Below, in pieces: positions 33,522 to 41,375 of a stretch of DNA of 64,000 nucleotides. A program made the position numbers and the translations under genes. Location of the stretch: positions 89,100 through 153,099 of the forward strand of contig JBFOMG010000038.1 of the NCBI GenBank assembly GCA_040830725.1. Reading direction: 5' to 3'. Below the pieces are notes generated by a model. The model did not search any database. It was not told where the DNA came from and saw only the letters and a list, made by a program, of their open reading frames with translations. The first letter of the stretch is position 1. Each line of letters opens with the position of its first letter. Source of the stretch: JAWKWH01 sp040830725 (GTDB lineage: Bacteria > Pseudomonadota > Alphaproteobacteria > Rhizobiales > Rhizobiaceae).

Positions 33522-34916
33522 TCAGGCGGCTTTGAGCAGGCCGTCATCCTTCAGCGCAGCGTGAGTCTCATCAAGCGATCTCCGGGCTTTTTCGACAAGC
33601 GTGCCGATTTCGTCATTCGTGATCACAAGCGGCGGCGAGATGATCATCCGGTCTCCGACATGGCGCATGATCAGACCATTGGCAAAACAGCGTTCGCGGC
33701 AGATGAAACCGACGGTTCCCTTTTCGGAGGCAAATTCAGCTCTGGAAGCCTTGTCCGGAGTCAGTGCGATGGAACCCATCATCCCGCAGATCCGCGCCTC
33801 GCCGACAAGCGGGTGATCTGCAAGTTCTGCCCAGCGCGACGCGAGATAGGGCGCAGTTTCACTGTTTACGCGTTCAACGATACCCTCCTCATCGAGGATG
33901 CGCAGATTCTCCAGCGCGACAGCCGCGGCGACCGGATGACCCGAATAGGTGTAGCCATGGTTGAATTCGTCTCCGCCAATCACCTCCGCCACCTCGTCAC
34001 TGACGACTGAGCCACCAATCGGCGCATATCCCGAACTCAGGCCTTTGGCGATGGTGATAATGTCCGGACGGATATTGAAAGTCTGGTGCCCAAACCAGTT
34101 GCCGGTGCGTCCGAAACCGCAGATCACTTCATCTGCGATCAACAATATCTCGTGGGCGTCGCAAATTCGTTGAATCTCGGGCCAGTAGCTGTCGGGTGGA
34201 ATGATCACGCCGCCGGCACCCTGAACCGGCTCTGCGATGAAAGCGGCCACACGGTCCTCACCCAATTCCGCAATCGCCTTTTCTAGCTGCCTTGCACGCT
34301 CAAGTCCGAACGCCTCCGGAGAAACGTCACCGCCTTCGGCGTACCAGTTCGGCTGGTCGATATGATGGACATCGGCAATCGGCAATCCGCCCTGCTCGTG
34401 CATCGGTGCCATGCCGCCCAGGCTGGCACCGCCCATCGTTGAGCCGTGATAGGCATTCTTGCGGCTGATGATGATTTTCTTGTCCGGTTTGCCCTTCTGG
34501 GCCCAATAGTGACGAACAAGACGGATGTTGGTGTCGTTTGCCTCGGAACCCGAACCGGCAAAGAACACGTGGTTGAGGTTGCCCGGGACGAGCTCCGCCA
34601 GCTTAGCCGCCAGTGAAATCGCCGGCACATGCGAGGTCTGAAAGAACGTATTGTAATAGGGCAGTTCGCGCATTTGACGCGCCGCAACGTCGGCCAGTTC
34701 TTCGCGGCCATATCCGATGTTGACGCACCAGAGCCCCGCCATGGCATCAAGATATTGCAGCCCGTCTGAATCGGTAAGGGTCGATCCGCTTGCCCGCGTG
34801 ATCACCTTGACGCCTTTGTCTCCAAGCGCACTGTTGGCAGTGAACGGATGCATGTGATGCGCCGCGTCCAGCGCCTGTAATTCGCTTGTTGGCGGGTGAT
34901 TTGTCAGACCGTTCAT
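33522..34916 (-). CDS. spuC: Class III aminotransferase, putrescine/polyamine-pyruvate type (SpuC-like)
   Basis: A 464-residue PLP enzyme. PLP-site motifs are GSGSEANDTNIRLVRHYW, NAYHGSTMGGASLGG, LLIADEVICGFGRTG and the Schiff-base lysine in DIITIAKGLSSGYAPIG. The N-terminus (AAHHMHPFT, LDAMAGLWCVNIGYGR) is typical of the omega-aminotransferases that move the terminal amine of putrescine or related amines to pyruvate. GGAGGG lies in front of the ATG at 34916. It is divergent from a polyamine ABC operon, and the shared promoter region carries three TTGATCA-type palindromes. The exact amine is inferred from context. Confidence 0.82.
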   Translation of the reverse strand: MNGLTNHPPTSELQALDAAHHMHPFTANSALGDKGVKVITRASGSTLTDSDGLQYLDAMAGLWCVNIGYGREELADVAARQMRELPYYNTFFQTSHVPAISLAAKLAELVPGNLNHVFFAGSGSEANDTNIRLVRHYWAQKGKPDKKIIISRKNAYHGSTMGGASLGGMAPMHEQGGLPIADVHHIDQPNWYAEGGDVSPEAFGLERARQLEKAIAELGEDRVAAFIAEPVQGAGGVIIPPDSYWPEIQRICDAHEILLIADEVICGFGRTGNWFGHQTFNIRPDIITIAKGLSSGYAPIGGSVVSDEVAEVIGGDEFNHGYTYSGHPVAAAVALENLRILDEEGIVERVNSETAPYLASRWAELADHPLVGEARICGMMGSIALTPDKASRAEFASEKGTVGFICRERCFANGLIMRHVGDRMIISPPLVITNDEIGTLVEKARRSLDETHAALKDDGLLKAA

Positions 34917-34953
34917 TGCGCCCTCCACCTCTGTTCAGATGATGATATGAGAG

Positions 34954-34967
34954 AATATGATCATATT
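34954..34967. promoter_or_regulatory. AATATGATCATATT palindrome, aminotransferase promoter
   Basis: A perfect 14-bp palindrome 38 bases before the aminotransferase start. It shares the TGATCA core with the GntR operator but differs in the flanks, so it may be a weaker site. Confidence 0.4.
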
Positions 34968-34983
34968 TTTCTCTGTCAATCTT

Positions 34984-34995
34984 ATTTGATCAAAT
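34984..34995. promoter_or_regulatory. ATTTGATCAAAT operator, divergent polyamine promoters
   Basis: This perfect 12-bp palindrome is identical to the one in the GntR gene promoter (32728-32739). It lies 29 bases centre-to-centre from the neighbouring AATATGATCATATT. Confidence 0.6.
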
Positions 34996-35133
34996 TACCG
35001 GTGTATTTCGATTCGAACGCTAGATATCAACCGGCAAGGCCGGATAACTTTCCCGGTACGGAGTGTCTTTGCCGCTTTGTTTCCACGCAACATCACCCGC
35101 TAGACAATTTCGTGGTTGCAATCGGACGGGATT

Positions 35134-35143
35134 TTTGATCAAA
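35134..35143. promoter_or_regulatory. TTTGATCAAA operator, potF promoter
   Basis: A perfect 10-bp palindrome 48 bases before the potF-like start, with the same core as the GntR operator. Confidence 0.5.
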
Positions 35144-35190
35144 TCTTCTGACTTTAAAAATCAAGAATTGTGAACGTGGGAGATTCAATC

Positions 35191-36276
35191 ATGAAATCGG
35201 TTTGGGTATCGCTTGCAGTTGCAACAGCGATCAGCACCAGCACGGCTCTGGCAGGTGAAGTCAGGGTCTACAACTGGTCCGACTACATCGATGAGGAACT
35301 GCTGAAGAAATTTGAGGCCGAAACCGGCCATACTCTCATCTACGACGTCTTCGATTCCAACGAGGTGCTCGAGACCAAGATGCTTGCCGGCAGCTCCGGT
35401 TATGATGTCGTCGTTCCGACGGCTGATTTTCTTCAGCGTCAGGTTGCGGCAGGTGCGTTTCAGAAACTGGACAAATCGAAACTGTCCAACATGGGCAATA
35501 TGTGGGACGTGATCGAGGAGCGCACATCGCAATATGACCCGGGTAACGAGTATTCGATCAACTACATGTGGGGCACCACCGGACTTGGCATCAATGTCGG
35601 CAAGGTCAAGGAAGTGCTGGGTGACGATGCTCCGCTCAATAGCATGGACCTGATCCTGAAGCCGGAGAACATGGAAAAGCTGGCCAGTTGCGGCGTCTAT
35701 TTCCTCGATGCTCCAACCGAGATCATTCCGATGGTGTTGAAGTATCTCGGCGAGGATCCCGATACCAACGATACCGATGTCATCAAGAAGACCGAGGCCA
35801 CGTTGATGGCTGTCCGGCCTTACATCAAGAAGTTCCACAGTTCCGAATACATCAATGCGCTTGCCAATGGCGACATCTGCGTGGCCGTCGGCTGGTCAGG
35901 TGATGTTCTGCAGGCGCGCGACCGTGCGGCTGAAGCCGACAATGGCGTTGAAGTGGCCTACAACGCATTCGCTCAGGGTTCGTTAATGTGGTTCGACCAG
36001 ATGGCAATTCCCGCTGATGCACCGAATCCTGAAGGTGCACATGAATTCCTGAATTTCATCATGGATGCCAATAACATGGCTGCGGCATCAAACTACGTCT
36101 ATTTTGCCAACGGCAACAAGGCGTCGCAGGAATTCCTCAATGAGGACGTGATTGGTGACACGGCAATTTATCCCGACGAAGAGACAGTCAAGAATCTCTA
36201 CACCAAGTCGCCATATCCGGCCAAGGTTCAGCGCGTGGTGACTCGCCTCTGGACAAAGGTAAAATCCGGAACCTGA
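35191..36276 (+). CDS. potF: Polyamine ABC transporter substrate-binding protein (PotF type)
   Basis: A 361-residue periplasmic protein. The signal peptide (VSLAVATAISTSTALA) is followed by GEVRVYNWSDYIDEELLKKF, the classic start of PotF/PotD proteins. Further family segments are YDVVVPTADFLQRQ, YMWGTTGLGINV, VAVGWSGDVLQARDRA and MAIPADAPNPEGAHEFLNF. The ATG at 35191 has GGGAG eight bases upstream and is preferred over 35170. It is the first gene of a five-gene operon running to the puuA-like ligase. Confidence 0.9.
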   Translation: MKSVWVSLAVATAISTSTALAGEVRVYNWSDYIDEELLKKFEAETGHTLIYDVFDSNEVLETKMLAGSSGYDVVVPTADFLQRQVAAGAFQKLDKSKLSNMGNMWDVIEERTSQYDPGNEYSINYMWGTTGLGINVGKVKEVLGDDAPLNSMDLILKPENMEKLASCGVYFLDAPTEIIPMVLKYLGEDPDTNDTDVIKKTEATLMAVRPYIKKFHSSEYINALANGDICVAVGWSGDVLQARDRAAEADNGVEVAYNAFAQGSLMWFDQMAIPADAPNPEGAHEFLNFIMDANNMAAASNYVYFANGNKASQEFLNEDVIGDTAIYPDEETVKNLYTKSPYPAKVQRVVTRLWTKVKSGT

Positions 36277-36289
36277 ACTGACATCAAAT

Positions 36290-36314
36290 ACCGCGCCGGG
36301 TTTTCCGGCGCGGT
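36290..36314 (+). terminator. Hairpin between potF and potG
   Basis: A 10-bp stem ACCGCGCCGG/CCGGCGCGGT with a GTTTT loop lies 14 bases after the potF stop. No T run follows. Like the hairpins after gtsA, it probably stabilises the binding-protein message or reduces read-through into the ATPase gene. Confidence 0.5.
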
Positions 36315-36340
36315 GATATTCGGGCAAAGTCAAGCCAGAC

Positions 36341-37480
36341 ATGGCGCAATCTTCAAAACAAGACATATTTGCACCCTGGGAAGATCCCTCGGCCACACCG
36401 CTGATCCGCTTTGCCGGCGTGACCAAGCGGTTTGGTGAGTTCACAGCAATCGACAATCTCGATCTCGACATCTACGAGCGGGAATTTTTCGCCCTGCTCG
36501 GGCCATCAGGCTGCGGCAAAACCACCTTGATGCGCATGCTGGCGGGCTTCGAAACGCCGACCGAAGGCGACATCACGCTGGACGGGACGGATATCGTGCC
36601 GGTGCCGCCAAACAAGCGGGCGGTCAACATGATGTTCCAGTCCTATGCGCTGTTTCCGCATCTGACCATTGCCGACAATATCCGCTTCGGGTTGAAACGG
36701 TCCGACATGGCAAAGCCGGATATCGAGGCCCGGCTGGAAGAGATGTTGCGGCTGACGCGGCTGGAGCAATTTGCCAAGCGTAAGCCGCACCAGATTTCCG
36801 GTGGCCAGCGCCAGCGCGTTGCCCTTGCCCGCTCACTGGCCAAGGCACCAAAATTGCTGCTGCTCGACGAGCCGCTGGGTGCGCTGGACAAAAAGCTGCG
36901 CCAGGACACCCAGTTCGAGCTGATGGATATCCAGGAAAAAACCGGCACAACCTTCGTCATCGTCACCCACGATCAGGAAGAGGCGATGACTGTTGCCAGC
37001 CGGGTTGCGGTGATGGATCACGGCAAGCTGATCCAGGTTGCGACCCCGGCCGAAATCTACGAAGCGCCCAACAGCGTTTATGTGGCCGATTTTATCGGCG
37101 ACGTGAACATTATCGAGGGCAACGCCAAGCCCAAACGCGGCGGCAAGGTCGAAATCAGCTGGGCAGAAGGCGAAAAACCGATATCCGCCGAGACAGCCGC
37201 CGCCATTGCCAGCGGTGACCGCGTTTCTGTCGCCATCCGTCCGGAAAAAATTGCCATCGCTGCATCCAAGCCGAAAGGTTTGGCCAACGCCTACAAGGGC
37301 AAGGTGCTCGACATCGCCTATCTCGGCAACATCTCCACCTACCATGTCGAACTGGCAGGCGGTCACGTCATCAAGGCACAGACCGCCAATGCGAGCCGGA
37401 TTGAGCGCCGCAATTTCACCTGGGATGATTCTGTCTGGTTGTCATTTACCGAAACCAGCGGCGTCGTGCTGACCGGATAG
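36341..37480 (+). CDS. potG: Polyamine ABC transporter ATP-binding protein (PotG type)
   Basis: A 379-residue ATPase with Walker A GPSGCGKTT, MMFQSYALFPHLTIADNI, signature ISGGQRQRVALARSL, Walker B KLLLLDEPLGALDKKLR and VTHDQEEAMTVASRV. A C-terminal TOBE domain (SVAIRPEKIAI) is present. The N-terminal extension before the core (FAPWEDPSATPLIRF) is usual for PotG. It lies eight bases before the first permease gene. Confidence 0.9.
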   Translation: MAQSSKQDIFAPWEDPSATPLIRFAGVTKRFGEFTAIDNLDLDIYEREFFALLGPSGCGKTTLMRMLAGFETPTEGDITLDGTDIVPVPPNKRAVNMMFQSYALFPHLTIADNIRFGLKRSDMAKPDIEARLEEMLRLTRLEQFAKRKPHQISGGQRQRVALARSLAKAPKLLLLDEPLGALDKKLRQDTQFELMDIQEKTGTTFVIVTHDQEEAMTVASRVAVMDHGKLIQVATPAEIYEAPNSVYVADFIGDVNIIEGNAKPKRGGKVEISWAEGEKPISAETAAAIASGDRVSVAIRPEKIAIAASKPKGLANAYKGKVLDIAYLGNISTYHVELAGGHVIKAQTANASRIERRNFTWDDSVWLSFTETSGVVLTG

Positions 37481-37488
37481 GAACGGCA

Positions 37489-38385
37489 ATGAATCCACGC
37501 CGGCTTTTTGTCATTCTGGTTCCCTACCTGTGGCTGCTGGCGCTGTTTCTGGTGCCGTTCCTGATCGTTCTGAAAATTTCGCTCTCCGACATTGAATTGT
37601 CGATCCCACCCTATACGCCGACACTGGATCTGGCCGAGGGATGGGAAGGGTTCAAAGCCTTCCTCGCCGAATTGGATTTCGAGAATTTCGTCTTTCTGAC
37701 CGAGGACGAGCTTTACTGGAAAGCCTATCTTTCAAGCTTGTGGATCGCCAGCCTTTCGACCTTCCTGACGCTGCTGGTCGGTTTTCCGATTGCCCACGGC
37801 ATGGCCCAGGCGCCTGAGGAATGGCGCCCGACGCTGATGATGGCGATCATTCTGCCGTTCTGGACCTCCTTCCTCATCCGCGTCTATTCGTGGATGGGCA
37901 TTCTCAGCCAGGAAGGGATCTTGAACCAGTTCCTGATGTGGCTCGGGCTCATCAATGAGCCGCTGACGATCCTCAACACCAACACCGCGGTCTATATCGG
38001 TATCGTCTACACCTACCTGCCGTTCATGGTGCTGCCGATCTACGCGACGCTTGAAAAGCTCGACGGCTCGCTTCTCGAAGCCGCTGAAGATCTGGGCTGT
38101 TCGCGCATTCAGGCATTCTGGCTGGTCACCATTCCGCTGTCCAAATCAGGCGTCATCGCCGGCTGTTTCCTGGTGTTCATTCCGGCACTGGGTGAATTCG
38201 TCATTCCGTCGCTGCTGGGTGGCTCCGGCACGCTGATGATCGGCAAGGTGCTGTGGGAGGAATTCTTCTCCAACCGGGATTGGCCGGTAGCCTCTGCCGT
38301 CGCCGTCATTCTGCTTCTGATCCTGGTAATTCCGATTGTGCTGTTTCAGCGCAACGAACAAAAACAGCGAGAGGCCGGACAATGA
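37489..38385 (+). CDS. potH: Polyamine ABC transporter permease (PotH type)
   Basis: A 298-residue inner-membrane protein with about six spans (LFVILVPYLWLLALFLVPFL first). The EAA loop is LEAAEDLGCSRIQAFWLVTIP, and PALGEFVIPSLLGG follows as in PotH proteins. The large loop after the first span (LAEGWEGFKAFLAEL...) is also typical. Its stop overlaps the start of potI (ATGA). Confidence 0.9.
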   Translation: MNPRRLFVILVPYLWLLALFLVPFLIVLKISLSDIELSIPPYTPTLDLAEGWEGFKAFLAELDFENFVFLTEDELYWKAYLSSLWIASLSTFLTLLVGFPIAHGMAQAPEEWRPTLMMAIILPFWTSFLIRVYSWMGILSQEGILNQFLMWLGLINEPLTILNTNTAVYIGIVYTYLPFMVLPIYATLEKLDGSLLEAAEDLGCSRIQAFWLVTIPLSKSGVIAGCFLVFIPALGEFVIPSLLGGSGTLMIGKVLWEEFFSNRDWPVASAVAVILLLILVIPIVLFQRNEQKQREAGQ

Positions 38386-39197
38386 GACGGTTCTCCTGGT
38401 TCAATGCCACCTCGCTGACACTTGGCTTTGCTTTTCTCTACATGCCGATGGTCATATTGATCGTCTACAGCTTCAACGCCTCGAAACTCGTCACCGTCTG
38501 GGCCGGATTTTCCACCAAATGGTACGGCGAACTCCTGAACAATGACGCGTTTCTCGGCGCCGCCTGGGTAACGCTCAAGGTCGCGGTTTTTTCCTCAACA
38601 CTCGCCACTGTGCTGGGCACCATGGCGGCTTATGTTCTGGTTCGCGGTGGCCGCTTCTATGGCCGGACGTTGTTTTCCGGCATGATATATGCTCCGCTGG
38701 TGATGCCGGAAGTGATTACCGGCCTGTCATTGCTGCTTCTCTTCATCGCCATCGGGCTGGACCGCGGCGTTTTCACCATTGTGCTGGCACACACGACATT
38801 CTCCATGTGTTACGTTTCGGTTGTGGTTTCTTCGCGGCTGGTCAGTTTCGACAATTCGCTGGAAGAAGCGGCTCTCGACCTCGGCTGTACACCGTTTGAT
38901 GCGTTCAAAAGCGTCACCCTTCCGATCATCGCACCTGCGGTGATTTCGGGATGGCTGCTTGCGTTCACGCTGTCACTCGACGATCTGGTCATTGCCTCTT
39001 TCACGTCAGGACCGTCATCGACGACGTTGCCGATCAAGATATTCAGCGCTGTGCGCCTCGGGGTCAGTCCGGAAATCAACGCACTGTCCACCATCCTGAT
39101 TGCGATTGTCACGGTTGGCGTCTTGTCGGCATCAATCGCATCGAAACGCAGCATCGCCATGCGGCAGCGTGAAGAACAAAAAGCAGTTGCTGCATGA
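38382..39197 (+). CDS. potI: Polyamine ABC transporter permease (PotI type)
   Basis: A 271-residue inner-membrane protein with about six spans (LGFAFLYMPMVILIVYSFN first) and the EAA loop LEEAALDLGCTPFDAFKSVT, followed by LAFTLSLDDLVIASFTSGP, a PotI hallmark. The ATG at 38382 overlaps the potH stop, and its own stop overlaps the start of the ligase gene, so potH, potI and puuA are translationally coupled. Confidence 0.9.
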   Translation: MRRFSWFNATSLTLGFAFLYMPMVILIVYSFNASKLVTVWAGFSTKWYGELLNNDAFLGAAWVTLKVAVFSSTLATVLGTMAAYVLVRGGRFYGRTLFSGMIYAPLVMPEVITGLSLLLLFIAIGLDRGVFTIVLAHTTFSMCYVSVVVSSRLVSFDNSLEEAALDLGCTPFDAFKSVTLPIIAPAVISGWLLAFTLSLDDLVIASFTSGPSSTTLPIKIFSAVRLGVSPEINALSTILIAIVTVGVLSASIASKRSIAMRQREEQKAVAA

Positions 39198-40534
39198 GAG
39201 AATTTGAAGACGAATACCGGGCCTACTGTGACGAGTATGGCGTACCGGACCGCATCGAAATGATGCTGTGCGATCTCAATGCCGTGCTGCGCGGCAAATG
39301 GTTGCCCGGTGACGAAATCGGAAAATTGCTGAATGGCGGTGTCCGCCTGCCGATGTCGACTTATGCGCCGAACATCATGGGTCTGGAAGTCGAAGCGACC
39401 GGACTGGGAATTTCCAAGGGAGATCCCGACGGCTACATCGTTCCGGTTTTAGGAACCTTGAAACCGGTGCCTTGGTCGAATGGAAATGTCGCCCAGGTGC
39501 TGGTGGAAATGGTCGGTGAAGACGGCGCGGTCAGCGGCCTTTCAACCCGGCAGCACCTGAAGAATGTTCTCGACCGGTTTGCCGCGAAAGATCTCCATCC
39601 GGTCGTTGCCACTGAGCTGGAATTCTACATCGTCAAGATACGCGAGGATGCCGAAACCGCGCCTGAACCGCCGGACGGTCTGCCGGATGCCCAGAATTAT
39701 GATCTCGAGGCGCTCGCCGTGACCGAGGAAATACTCACCGAAATACTTGAGACTGCCAAGGTTCAGGGACTGGCGACAGACACGTTGATTGCCGAATATG
39801 GCGCCGGTCAGTTTGAAATCAATTTCCACCACACAGATGATGTTCTGCATGCAGCCGATACGGCGCTGTTGTTCAAGCGGCTGGTAATAGGCGTGGTCGA
39901 CAAACACGGCATGGAAGCGACGTTCATGGCCAAGCCCTATGCCGACCAGCCGGGCAATGGCATGCATGTGCATGCCTCCGTCGTTGACGGAGATGGCAAC
40001 AACATATTCGCGTCAGATGACGGCGTCTCCCCGACGCTGAGCCGGGCCATCGGCGGCGTGTTGTCGACCATGTACGACATGCAGGCAATCTTCGCCCCGC
40101 ACATGAATTCGTACCGCCGCTTCCAGCCGGGCAGTTTTGCCCCGACAACGCCCAATTGGGGGATCGATCACCGCGGCGCTGCAATCCGGCTGCCGGATAC
40201 GCAGGGCAAGGCTGCGCGCCTTGAACACCGGATTTGCGGCGCCGACGTCAACGCCTATCTGGCGGTCGCGGCCATCCTCGCCGGAATCCTGCACGGACTG
40301 GAAAACGATTGTCCGGTTCCGGCCCCGCTGGATGATGATCAACCCACCGACGCAGAACCGTTGACCCATGATTGGGTAACCGCGGTGACCCGGTTTGAAG
40401 AGTCCGAATTTGCTGGCGAGGTTTTCGGTGAAACCTACCGGCATATCTATTCCATGGTCCGCCGAGACGAAATCAAGGAACTGACATCCATCATCACCGC
40501 GGCTGAATATCGATATTATCTCAGTCGGCTGTAG
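39194..40534 (+). CDS. puuA: Glutamine synthetase-family ligase, probable glutamate-putrescine ligase
   Basis: A 446-residue member of the glutamine synthetase superfamily. The catalytic-domain marks are TELEFYIV, QFEINFHHTDD, PGNGMHVHASV, NSYRRFQPGSFAPTTPNWG and RLEHRICGADVNAYLAVAAI. It lacks the adenylylation-site region of GlnA and matches the PuuA group, which joins glutamate to putrescine with ATP. Its coupling to a polyamine importer supports that role. The other enzymes of the glutamylated route (PuuB, PuuC, PuuD hydrolase) are not in the window. Its last 14 bases overlap the end of the antisense xdhC gene. Confidence 0.8.
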   Translation: MREFEDEYRAYCDEYGVPDRIEMMLCDLNAVLRGKWLPGDEIGKLLNGGVRLPMSTYAPNIMGLEVEATGLGISKGDPDGYIVPVLGTLKPVPWSNGNVAQVLVEMVGEDGAVSGLSTRQHLKNVLDRFAAKDLHPVVATELEFYIVKIREDAETAPEPPDGLPDAQNYDLEALAVTEEILTEILETAKVQGLATDTLIAEYGAGQFEINFHHTDDVLHAADTALLFKRLVIGVVDKHGMEATFMAKPYADQPGNGMHVHASVVDGDGNNIFASDDGVSPTLSRAIGGVLSTMYDMQAIFAPHMNSYRRFQPGSFAPTTPNWGIDHRGAAIRLPDTQGKAARLEHRICGADVNAYLAVAAILAGILHGLENDCPVPAPLDDDQPTDAEPLTHDWVTAVTRFEESEFAGEVFGETYRHIYSMVRRDEIKELTSIITAAEYRYYLSRL

Positions 40535-41369
40535 CGGCTTCTGTGGCGGAAACAGTTCGGTCACCAAATTGGCCAAGCGCCTCAATAATCTCTGCCGCCA
40601 CAAGACTGGCGATAACCGCCGGCCGCTTGTCTTTCAATTGGCTGCTGCCGATCGGACAGACCAGCCTGCTGAATACCTGCGCCGAACCGCCTTCTTGTTT
40701 CAGATACCAGCTTTTGAACGTTGCGCGCTTCGATTTTGAACCGATCATGCCGACATAGGCCGCATCGTCACGCTTCAGCGCTTCCATGACAATCAGAAAA
40801 TCGAGTGAGTGATCGTGCGTCAAAACCACATAGGCGCTGCCGGGCGGCGCTTCCCGCACAATCGATTCTGGCACTGCTGTCAGGCAGGTCTCGACTTCAC
40901 CCGGTGCATTTTCCAGTTCACCGGCCCTGGTGTCCACAAGAACCGGCCTGACCGGCAGAAGTGACAATGCGCGGGCAAGCGCACTGCCCACGTGACCGGC
41001 GCCAAACAGATAGACGTGAGGCTGCCCGGCAAATTGCCGATCCATGTCGATCACCAGTTTTTCGGTCAGCGCCTCATCAAGCCGATGGAAACCCAATCCG
41101 ACACGACCGCCGCAGCACTGTCCGATCTCCGGCCCCAGCGGTATCGATATCTCGTCTTTCTTCTTTTGCTCCCGAAGCATTCCGCGGGCATGGTCGATCG
41201 CCATATATTCAAGCTGCCCGCCGCCGATGGTTTGAAACAGTGCGGTCGGCGACACCAGCATCCACGCACCCTGCTCGCGCGGCGTCGATCCGTCGGCGAC
41301 GGCCACTTCGACCATCACCGCGTCGGGATTATCCCGCAGAAAAGCCCGGATGTCGGTGAACGCAGACAA
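40521..41369 (-). CDS. xdhC: Xanthine dehydrogenase accessory protein XdhC
   Basis: A 282-residue protein with the two XdhC parts: an N-terminal region with GSTPREQGAWMLV, TIGGGQLEYMAIDHA and GPEIGQCCGGRVGL, and a C-terminal Rossmann-like part with YLFGAGHVGSALARAL, VVLTHDHSLDF and YVGMIGSKSKRATFKS. XdhC binds molybdenum cofactor and inserts it into XdhB after sulphuration. The start is TTG with AGGGGA upstream, six bases after the xdhB stop. Confidence 0.9.
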   Translation of the reverse strand: MSAFTDIRAFLRDNPDAVMVEVAVADGSTPREQGAWMLVSPTALFQTIGGGQLEYMAIDHARGMLREQKKKDEISIPLGPEIGQCCGGRVGLGFHRLDEALTEKLVIDMDRQFAGQPHVYLFGAGHVGSALARALSLLPVRPVLVDTRAGELENAPGEVETCLTAVPESIVREAPPGSAYVVLTHDHSLDFLIVMEALKRDDAAYVGMIGSKSKRATFKSWYLKQEGGSAQVFSRLVCPIGSSQLKDKRPAVIASLVAAEIIEALGQFGDRTVSATEAATAD

Positions 41370-41375
41370 GATCGG

